From: Actinernus sp. WN-2022 | Lineage: Eukaryota > Cnidaria > Anthozoa > Actiniaria > Actinernidae | Assembly (NCBI GenBank): GCA_030867875.1 | Contig: JAOWCC010000919.1 | Span: 46,275-110,274, forward strand | DNA length: 64,000 nt | Direction of reading: 5' to 3' | In this document: positions 24,001-36,000 of the stretch, piece by piece | Layout: each line of letters starts with the position of its first letter | How positions within the stretch are numbered: position 1 is the stretch's first letter | Notes under the pieces: generated by a model | The model's input: only the letters and a program-made list of their open reading frames with translations | What the model was told of the DNA's origin: nothing | Databases searched by the model: none | Made by a program: the position numbers and the translations under genes

Positions 24001-27000
24001 CTCAAAAACCAGGTGGTCGTTCAGAGAGGTTTCACTGTAGTCGGAAACCATTAAAAGTGCTTTGATTATTCCAATGAATTAATTACCAAAGCCCAACATA
24101 ATCTAATTTCAGCAAATATGTTTTTTCTCATCAAATGTATGGTTCTAACATGTCCCATCCTTCAGGTACTTACCTAGAGAAGAGCCCCCTACTGGGCGCA
24201 ATGCTCAGTAAGATAAGGTCGTCAGGGAAGAAGATCTTCCTCATCACCAACAGTCCCTATAAGTTTGTGTAAGTATACATATTCAGAGTCCATTAAATAG
24301 TTCAAACGATGTTGTACGTGTCCCCTACTGGGCACAATGCTCAATAAGATCAGGACGTCAGGGAAGAAGATCTTCCTCATCACCAACAGTCCCTATACGT
24401 TTGTGTAAGTACATATTCAGTGTCCATTAAATTAATCAAACGATGTTGTACGTATCCCATTGCTTTTTACATTTGGGGACAGTTGTTGTGTCGTAGAGGA
24501 TAATTTTTCCCAAACTTCATATTTTAGGGAACATTTTTCCATGTTTATTTTGATGCAACCTTACAATCGGATAATGGATTGAAACAGACCAGGAAATATC
24601 TTATTTTACTTTTTCCCGTCCGTATCCACTGAATGCAAGTTTTTAAAAATCTAGGTTTTTGATGTGATTCTTTCGTAAACGTACCCTAGAATTGAACACG
24701 TTGTGTTGAAAGCCTTTCAAAAAAGGGAAAACTGCAGAAAATTGCCAGTGATTTGAGTGACACAAAGATCGCACGCTCAAGACTGACAACTGTATCGCTT
24801 CCTGTGCGAGCGCGTGACTGAATTAACAAAAGCAAGTACAATAAATTGAATTGATAAGGAAAAAATAGAAACGTTATTTACCGGCCTTGGTCAGTCCGTA
24901 TGCGGTCTTGGGCCGTTTTCTAGACCGAGGGCAAAGTCTAAACGGCCCCCCCCCTGTAAATAACATGTAATTAAGGGTCCAGGTTTTTTCTCTCACGAAA
25001 ACAAATATTCAGAGAACAAATAATCAATATTCAATATTTACAAAATTGATATAATGGACGCGGGCAAGTGTTCCATGTAAACAAACATTTAACAAAGGTA
25101 AGCCGTTAAAGCGCGAAAATATCGCCAATCGCGTCCTAGAATGAACACTGCGTATTGAATGAAGGTTGACTTCCTCAGACTCGCACTCGTTCAGCTCCTG
25201 ACTGCTATACTATATTTTCTCTCTCACCAATCTCGATGTTCGTTTGTTTCTCACCAATCTCGATGTTCTTGTTCATTCTCAGTGACGGCGGTATGCGGCA
25301 CATGGTGGGCAGCGGTTGGCAGGACATGTTTGATGTCATCATCACCAAAGCGAGAAAGCCGTCATTCTACAATCAGATGTACAGGTACCGACCGGGGCTC
25401 TCCTGAAAAGTAAAGTTCTATATTTAACGTCAGTGGAGGCCGGCGCTGCACAACTTTACCCCTTTCGCTGACAGAGTTCCCAATTAAGGGAATTCAAAGC
25501 TATACAAGTGTCTGGCATTGTGTTATCCGTTCTGCTTCAGTCAGGTATTGAGTGTGTTTCTAAAAACGCTAAACCGAGAATGATCACGAACTGAAACACA
25601 CAGCGGTGTTCGATTGAGTGTCAATAAGTGATTGCGTTTGCTTTACTTTTCTGTTAGCTGCATCAAGAGAGCATAAGTAATAGAGGGAATCTTGTAGCGC
25701 GCGGTGTGCCATGTAATGTCTAATAAAATCTATTTTTAGTAACCGGAAGCAGCTGAAGCAAAGTGCGCGAGCGCGCGACAACAATCTCATGGCGCGAAAA
25801 TATTTTGCCGCCACGTGGTTGTCGCACGCTCGCGCACTTGTCAGCTGCTTCCGGTTACTAAAAATAGATGTTATTCGACATTACATGGCACACCGCGCGC
25901 TACAAGATTCCCTCTATTACTTATGCTCTCTTGATGCAAGATGTGTTGTAATGAGTTATTTATTTCTAGTTTTATTTACCAAAATTAATAAGTCGACACT
26001 AATTAGAGTTGCCTTATAGATTGCCTTATAATATTACAATTAATTGATTAATTAATTAATCTGTAAATAGAAGAAAAAGTAATATATATATATATATAAT
26101 GTTCTTGTCAGCTAGTGAATACTATTTTGGATATAGACAGCTTCTTTGAATGAAGCTAATGAGCTAAATGTGACTATTTCATGTGGGAGTTTATTCGATC
26201 TACTGATCGTTCTCCGAAAGAACAAATTCTTATAATAATCACATGTTCAAGATGGTTGTTTGTAGCCATGTCTGGAAAACCTGGTGTGGAACTGACCGGC
26301 TGTAGTTAATTAACACGGACCAAGTTATTTCGCTGTTTATGGAACAGACGTGCACTATCAGCCAATCAAGTTCTAAACTAAAACCAAACGTTGTTTTGGT
26401 CCGTCAGAATATCAATTTGCGATTGATCGCGAGTTATCCACGATTGCGTTTACTTTTCCTCTGTTGTTCAAGTAAAACCAATCATGAATTACGTCAGTTC
26501 GTGATTGGCTCATTGTGTTTTTACTTGCTCGTGATTGGCTCATTGCATTTTTACTTGCTCGTGATTGGCTCATTGCATTTTTACTTGCTCGTGATTGGCT
26601 CATTGCATTTTTGCTTGCTCGTGATTGGCTCATTGCATTTTTACTTGCTCGTGATTGGCTCTGTAATTACTTTTGTTTTGGTTTAACGACACTCAAATCG
26701 AAAATCGCTCTCATAATAATGGTTTTAGAACATCGATTGAAATACCTAAAAACATACTCGCCGACATCATATATAAAGATACCGCGGTAATGTTTTAGCC
26801 TGTAACTATATTATTCATCTGAGCACGCGCATCTGGGTATTGTTTTAACTTAGTTCTCTTCTCGTTCCGTCCCGACAGGCCGTTTCGTCATATTTAAAGA
26901 TACCGCGGTAATGTTTTAGCCTGTAACTATATTATTCATCTGAGCACGCGCATCTGGGTATTGTTTTAACTTAGTTCTCTTCTCGTTCCGTCCCGACAGG

Positions 27001-30000
27001 CCGTTTCGTCTCGTAGATACGTCTGAGGCACGACCCACGTGGCAGAAAGTCTCCAAGTTTGAGAAGGGACAGGTGTACCTTGAGGTGACTGGCTTTATTA
27101 TTTCATACCCAGGCACTTCTCAGTCGTGCGCGAGAGAGTGTAGTACAATACTAATGTATTTATGAGGCTACTGGCGATTAGTCTGCCGTGGTTTGATCGT
27201 ACCAGGCACTCCTCGGTCGTGCGCGAGAGAGTGTAGTACAATACTGGTGTATTTGTTAGACTACTGGCGATTAGTCTGCCGTGGTTTGATCGTACCAGGC
27301 ACTCCTCAGTCGTGCGCGAGAGAGTGTAGTACAATACTGGTGTATTTGTTAGACTACTGGCGATTAGTCTGCCGTGATTTGAGCTAGAGTGAAAATCTTT
27401 GTTTTCTTTAAAAGGCCAGAAACTGAACATCACGTCTATTTCACAAAACTTCAAGTCCGGTTAACACATTGCGAGTTTTTGAAACATCAAAACGCGATAG
27501 AATGAAGCCGTGTAACCTAACGAGGTAACAGCCGACCTCTAGATGTTATCTGAATTGTATTAGGCACGCAAAGCATGGTGGTCAAGTGTACAGCCGCCAT
27601 CTTGTTAACTGTAGTGAATTGCAGTTTCTCTTACGCACCTGATCTTACGCCGCCATATTTGACTAGGCGCGTGGTTGGCTAGTTTAGCTTAGAGACCCGC
27701 GAGGTTGGCTAGTTTAGCTTAGAGACCCGCGAGGTTGGCTAGTTTAGCTTAGAGACTTGTCATTTTTCATGTAAGGTATTGCGGTTTCAGGGTAACGTGG
27801 AACAGTTCATCAAGTTCACTGGCTGGTATGGACCGAATGTGCTCTATTTTGGTGACCATGTCTACAGTGATCTCAAGGTAACGCATAACGTGGTGTATTT
27901 AGCGATCTCTTAGCGTCATAGTGTTAAACTAACGCACCTGCAGTAGACGAAACGAGTGTCTTTCAAGAGGACCTGAGTTAGGAGCATGGTTAGTTTGATC
28001 CTCAAAATAAATCATTTCTCTTGTTAGGATCCAGTTCTTCATCACGGATGGCGCACTGGTGCAGTTATTCCTGAATTAGAGGTTTGTAATACCTATGACA
28101 TACTACACTACACATACTTCACTTCGTACTACACTTTATACTACACATACTACACTACACACTACGCCAATTGCACACACACAGGAGCCTCCCACATACT
28201 AGGCCCTGATAACCAGGAGCGTCCATCCCACATACTAGGCCTATGTCACAGCGTCCATCCCACATACTAGGCCTATGTCACAGCGTCCATCCCACATACT
28301 AGACCTATGTCACAGCGTCCATCCCACATACTAGGCCTATGTCACAGCGTCCATCCCACATACTAGGCCTATGTCACAGCGTCCATCCCACATACTAGGC
28401 CTATGTCACAGCGTTTTTACAACTTAGGTTATTTTTAGAATGGTTTCCCACTATTGTTGAGTTGCAATCATTCCTAAGGGAAACAAATCTCAAAAGCGTA
28501 GCATTCATGTTGCTTGCCACGGTGTAATCTACCAATTGGCGGGGAAAATAATCTAAAAATAGCCCTGTAAAAACGCTGTGACAACTATATAGGAGATATG
28601 GACGCTCCTAGTTATGGGCTCCTGACAATACTACACTACACACTACACCAAATGCACATACTACACTATACTACACACTACACCAACTGCACGTACTACA
28701 CTGCACTACACCAAATGCACATACTACACTACACACTATACTACACACTACACTACACCAACTGCACGTACTACACTGCACTACACCAAATGCACATACT
28801 ACACTATACTACACACTACACCAACTGCACGTACTACACTGCACTACACCAAATGCACATACTACACTACACACTATACTACACACTACACTACACCAAC
28901 TGCACGTACTACACTGCACTACACCAAATGCACATACTACACTACACACTATAAAACTCTGGGGGAAAAACTGAATTTCTAACGAGACCTGAAACAACCA
29001 TGGGGGCTGATCAAAGCCAGGTCCCGGCTAATCCACAGATCGAATTGGAATTTAGCTTGTACACACTACACCAATTGCACGTACCACACTACATACTACA
29101 CTACACCTATTCCACATACTACACTACATACTACACCAAATGCACATACTACACTACATACTCTACTACATACTCTACTACACACTACAATGCACACCAC
29201 ACCAACTGCACGTACTATGCATTACACACTACACTACATACTACACCAAATGCACATACTACACTACATACTATACTACACACTACAATGCACACCACAC
29301 CAACTGCACGTACTATACACTACATACTACACCACCAATTGCACATACTACACTACATACTACACCAAATGCACATACTACACTACATACTACACTACAC
29401 ACTGCACACCACACCAACTGCACGTACCATACACTACATACTACACCACACCAATTGCACATACTACACTACGTACTACACGCCAAACGTAATAAACAGA
29501 ATGACAAGTTAATGCCGACAGAAGTAACCAAGCAGAGGTTTCATTAGAAGCCGGCTACTGGCAGTTTATAGAGACCAAGTCAAACACCCTTGTGTACGCA
29601 TGTTATGTCTACACATGCCGCTGTTTCCATAGAAACGTAATAAATCGCAAACAGTTTTCGGTTTAATCGCAAATACAACAATAAAGGCGGCTGTTAGCGA
29701 TGAGTTAATGGCAATACCTTATATGTTGCGTTGCGATGAGTCACGCCGACACTCGCAAACAAATACGTATAGATAGAACATGTTTGCGAGTTATTACATT
29801 TATATGGAAAACAACCTTTAAAGTGTGAGCCTTATTTTGCGAGCCACTCTTTTTGGCATTTAAAAAAAATCGTTTAGAAGAAGTAAAATACGCTTTTGCC
29901 TTTCGTACATCCATTTTTTCCGCCCATTTACTTGGCGGGAAAATGCTAAAATAGCGAAAACGTTTTTTTAGCAAAAATGCTAAAATTGCTTTCATACACG

Positions 30001-33000
30001 TTTGTGTGCCGCGTTTTTTCCAACTATGCCGACCAGTCGCTTTAACTCCTTGTTGATGGAAAAATGAAACTTTGAAGAAAGCTTATAAAGTCAAACTGGA
30101 GCTCTGGAACATTGTCTAATTGAAGCCCACCCCATCCCCACCCCCTCCCCCCCCCCCAAAAAAACTTAAAAACTGCTCCACCGCCTGTGTAGGTTAGTGA
30201 TTCTAAACACCATGTTGAGGTCCCAGCCTTAAGATGCAATTGACTGTTGGCATTGTGCAAATATATCACTATCATCTAGTTGAACATTTATTCTCTTATC
30301 TTTTTATTTTTTATCTTTTTATTTTCGTATTAAACAGTACTTATTATTAGTTATTACTTTCCTCACCGCGTGTTACCCACATGGTGTTGTGGAGTATTCT
30401 GGTAGATGTAAACGTGTTAAGCGAATCATCTTTCTTTTCAGCGTGAGATTCAGATAACAAATAAACCCGAGTACCAGAAGTCGGTCGTGTGGCTTTTCAC
30501 CTTACAGGATCTGATCGCTGAGCTCCAGGTAACCACACACACACAGTATGCGGCTAGTGAAATAACGTTGATGGTGAAACAAGGGAAAAGGTTAAGCCGA
30601 GACCAGTCATCTGACGCATGCGCAAGGCTGTCATCTGCCGCTGGTCACGAGAATGCTTTTGAAATAGGTGTATGGCTTCCTATTAGTGAACGTGTCCGGT
30701 TTAACATTCTGTTGACTACTTATAACTACCTATGACTACTTATAAAGCTCTTCATGGTTTATCGCCTACGTATATACAAGAACTTATTAATCCCTATCAG
30801 CCTAGACGTAATCTTCGGTCTTCTAATATGAACCTGTTAACTGTACCTCGAGCTCACACCGTTACTTATGGTGACCGAGCCTTTTCTATAGCTGCACCTA
30901 AATTATGGAATGCTCTCCCTATTAAAATAAGAACTGCTCCATCAGTTGACTGCTTTAAATCTGCCCTTAAAACATTCCTTTTTCCAACTTAATCTTGCTT
31001 TCACCACAGTCGTTTTTAATCTCATTATGCATACTTATTATTATCATTAGATTTGGTAATACTTAGGTATTTTAAAGTCGCAGTGTCACGGTACTGCGCA
31101 TGTGTGAAAATCTGATTTTTGAATTACGTTCCGGCTCGGAACGAAGTTCTCAGAGGGGTGAAATATCGATTTTTAAATCGACTTCCATCAGTGTTCTTTT
31201 TGAACTCATCCTTGCCTCCTTTGGTCATTTATGGAAATGTAAGATGTGCTTAAATAAGTTTTAGTTATTTGTTTATTCAAAATTAGTCATCGCAGACTGC
31301 AACACAACTAAAACAAAAAAGCATGGGTGATGCTGAAAGATACTGAAAGAGGAAATCCTTGTGACCAATCAACATTTATATGAAGCTCCAGAAGTAATTA
31401 TTGAATACACGAGAACCCATAGAGCAAACTGATAATAATGAACGCGCTATTAGTTTAACGGACATTTGTGACTACTGAACTCGCGCTACAGCATAGCTTG
31501 AAATACTGTACGAAAACTCTCGTTTAATAATTTCCTGATGCCGAAAGGACCATAGCATCTTGAACAAGATATCCTTCTGACCAATCGACATAAATATTAA
31601 GCTGCGAAAGTAAGTTTCCAGTCCATAACAGCCGATAGTGCAAACTAGTCAACAGCCACCCGTACTTCCGCGAGTACTGAACTTTCTAGCGTCAAATGCA
31701 TGTGTTACGTTTCCAAACTTTAAGACAAGAAATCTTCCATAGAAGGTTCTATTTTTGGCTAGACTTTAGAATACCCTGTCACTTTTTTAGCTACCATAAA
31801 GTACTGTCACCGCGGTCCGTGGTCCGCAGTCACAATCTTGCGCGCGCAGTTTAGGGTTAGGGGTTAGGGTTAGGGACTGCGGACCGCGGTAGCAGTACTT
31901 TACTATACTTAAAGTTCATTGACATTCATTGACTGCGGGACTGCGGACCGCGGTAGCAGTACTTTACTGTACTTAAAGTTCATTGAGATTCATCGACTGC
32001 GGGACTGCGGACCGCGGTAGCAGTACTTCACTATACTTAAAGTTCATTGACATTCATCGACTGCGGGACTGCGGACCGCGGTAGCAGTACTTCACTATAC
32101 TTAAAGTTCATTGACATTCATCGACTGCGGGACTGCGGACCGCGGTAGCAGTACTTCACTATACCATACAATATGGTACAATATAATAGCATGACCGAAG
32201 ACCTTGGTTCCATCGTTTTTTAAGTCGTGCCTTCAAAAGTGACAGGGTATTCTAAAGTCGCTCCCTATTTTTTACAGCAGAGAACTGTGTTAAACTATCA
32301 TGTAGAAATAAAACAATGGTGCCATTTGGAGAATTATTTCATGTGAAAAGTGCATAACGAAGAAATATATATCGGAAGAAATATATATCTACGGACACGA
32401 GCAGCTTGTTTCATTTTGGTCAAATTCGAACTGTTTACGACTGGAAACAAATCAAATCAAATCAAATCAAACTTTATTTATACACGGAAATATCCTGACA
32501 GACTATATCTGATTTCCACAGAAGCCGTGTTATCTATACTAAGCTAATTATGCTTCAAACTTATTTATAATATACATAAAAACATCTTAATAAAATAACT
32601 ACTATAATATAAAAATACTGTTCTATTAATATATTATTGGAATAAAAGTATAGGTCTAAGTCATTTGTTGAGCAGAGTGATTTCTGCGATTTGTTTTTTG
32701 AACGAAATAAGAGACTTTGTTTCACGTACAGCAGTGGGAAGCTCATTCCACAACTTTGCTCCGCTGTCAGTGACAAACTCTTTTTCAGGAACTCAGTTTT
32801 TGGTTGAGGGAGACAAAACTTTGTCTCACAACCTCTTAAGTTGTAGTGAAGTGAGCTTCCCATTGTTTTAAATAAGTCGACGAGGCTGCATGGCGCGCAA
32901 TTATTATGTATTTTATGCATGAGCGTCGCATTTCGCTTTGCCCTTTTTTCATCCAATCTTTCCCACCCTAAAGATGCTAGGAGTACATTGGAGCTGGTAT

Positions 33001-36000
33001 TGTAATCCGCTGATAAAATCAACCTAGCGGCCCTATTTTGGAGAACTTGCAATTTATCGGATAGGACTTTACCCAATGTGTCCCAAACTTCGCAGCAATA
33101 GGTAATGTGCGACTCAATGAGAGAGTCGTAAACCTTTATAAGTATTTCTTGGGACACATATGGTCTTATCCTTTTCATAGCCCCTAGACCAGAAATTATC
33201 TTTTTGGTTATGTAATTAATGTGCTCAGTCCATGTTAAATGCTCATCTATCATAACACCTACTGATTTGCTATTTGCGACTCCTCTAATTGCCACGTTCC
33301 CTATTTTTATTACAGGCGAATTGTCTAAGAGTGACAGACGTTGTCTAGAGCCGACTAGCATGTATTCTGTTTTGGCAACATTGAGATGTAACTTGTTAGC
33401 TAAAAGCCATTGATTGATATTTTGGAGTTCATGGTTTGCTCTGGACTCAACGTTCGTTATGTCTGAGCCACATATAGTAATATTGGTATCATCAGCAAAG
33501 AGGCAAGCATCTGGTATACCTAAACAATTTGGCAAATCGTTTATATATGCGAGAAAAAGTAGTGGCCCCAATATTGTGTCTTGAGGCACACCACATGTAA
33601 TTGTTTTCTCACTCGATCTAATATTATGGATGGAGCATGATTGCGTTCTATCTGACAGGTAAGAATGTAATAAACTAACTAGCTGTGACTGAGACCATAA
33701 AGCTTTAGTTTTTCTAATAGCAATTCGTGATTGACGGTATCAAAGGCCTTTTTGAGGTCTAGAAAGATCACGATGTTGAAAAGGCCTCGGTCCATATTAA
33801 CAAGCCATGAGTTCGTAGATTTCAATAAGGCTGTCATCGTTGAATGCATTCTCCTGAATCCAAACTGTTTATTCGTTAACAGATTCTCGTTAGAAAAATA
33901 ATTATATAATTGATCATATAGTATTCTTTCGAATACTTTACTAATGACCGGGAGGATAGATATGGGCCTATAGTTGTTCATGTCCATTTTTATGCAACGA
34001 GCTCTCTTCCATTCGGAAGGAAATAGACCTGATTCGATAATTGCATTGAAAAGAGAGGTTAAGGATTCGGAGATAACTGGCCCAGCGGCTTTTAATATTT
34101 TGGCGGATATTCCGTCAAGCCCCGTTGCCTTTGTTGACGATAGTTTATCTATAAGTCTGAGTACTTTCTCCTCGTTTATTAGTGTAAAGTCGAATGTACA
34201 ATGGGCTTTTTTAATGTAGTCTTTGAAATCAGTTGAGTCAGCTTCTACATTTTTAGCAAGATTAGGACCGATCCCAACAAAGTGATTATTAAAAAGTTCT
34301 GAAATTTCGGCGGGATCTCGAGATGTAAATGATTGATCATTGCATTTAATTTCATTTATAGCTGTATGTTGAGACTGCCTACCCAATAAATGATTAATTG
34401 TTCTCCACGTGCCTTTAGGATCTCCCTTGCTTTTGTCTATTTCTGCGTTGTAGTAATTTCGCTTAGCTATTCTTAGTGCGTTGTTTACATCATTTCTTAA
34501 TGCCTTGTACGCATTCCAAACGTCTTTGTTTTTTGTGACAACATATTTCCGCTTCATTCTATCTCTTTCACGTATTGTCTCTCTGATTTCTTTTGTTATC
34601 CAAGGTAAATTGCACGCCCGAATTCTTTTTGTTTTCAAGGGGACATGTTTATCAATGACTTGCATGAACATTGTTTTCCATGCTTCCATATCTGATTCGG
34701 ATTTTCAAGGTACAAAAGGCTGGACCATTGTTGATTTTGTAAGTCGCGGCGGAAATTATGTAAATCAATTTTTTTTAACTTCTGGTGTTAATTATTCTCG
34801 CCTTATTTTTAACTATTCTATTTATTTTTCGTATCCCAAATATCATGCTATGATCACTTATCCCGAGATGGATGACTCCGGAGGAAATAACTTTCTCAGG
34901 ATTACTAGTGATCAGAACATCTATTAGTGAGGAAGAATTTTCAGTAATGCGCGTAGGCTGTGTGATACAAATCGCAGAATGATTTCAATCGGCTGGTGTT
35001 CATATCTGTGGTATTCATCCAACCACAGTTCAGATCACCAATCACATATTGTTCCTTCTGTTCGCCATCTACAGTTGCTATGAATTGTTCAATTAAAGTA
35101 AAATATTCAGATGACGAGCTTGGTAGTCTGTAAATGTTAGACAAAATAAACGATTTACTCTGGGGCTTTAAAATTTCAACACACAAAGCCTCTAGATCGG
35201 GTGGAACTAATTCGTCTCTCTTAATATAGTTAACCGTATTTTTTAGGTAGAGACAAACACCTCCCCCCATTCTATTACGGTCGCGGCGAATCCACTCATA
35301 CCCGACTATGTTCATTTCTGTATTCGGTATAGACCAGTCAAGCCTCGTTTCATTTAGCGCTAATACATCTAATGGTTGATTAGATAATAAAATACGTAAT
35401 TCATCAATATGCTTAGGTTCGCTGGCGATATTTAGCAAGGCTATTTTGAAGCCTCTTGTTTGACTCAAAACTGATAGGTCGCTGTTGTTTATATTATCAC
35501 CGGACTCATTTACTAATTCACTGAGATTCGTATCAGTTTGGGTCAAATTGTATGCATCGCAACTTTCACTAGATAGATAGATAGATAGATAGATAACTTT
35601 ATTAAAGTGTCAAGATTAATAGCAGTTGCCCACTAAGTAGGGACACTAACAAAAATAAATAAATAAATAAAATAAACCTAATACAGAATAAAATCATGAC
35701 TAATACTAAATATATCTAAAAAACATTTTAAAAACTATCTAAGTGACAAACTATCTACGTGACAAACTATCTAAGTGACAAACATTTAAACACTTAAAAA
35801 TATGTACAGTAAGTTGCTTTATATAAAATATGTACCTAAGATGCACATAAGATGCAGTTTTTACAGCCGTTGCTTGTAAGACTTTCTAAGTTTAGCTTTC
35901 TGATTGCCTTTTTAAAGGTTTCAATTGATGGCGCGTTACGTATATTGGAGTCCAGTTTGGACCACAGCTGAGGTCCTAAGTATCTCAAAGAATGCTTTCC

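Noticed and set aside
25584..26019. Two similar ORFs on opposite strands ([15 protein letters not shown] and relative)
   Set aside because: Same cause: a foldback element at 25660-25937.
28598..29547. Open frames rich in His/Tyr/Thr/Cys
   Set aside because: Artefacts of ACTACAC and CACCAACTGCACGT repeats.
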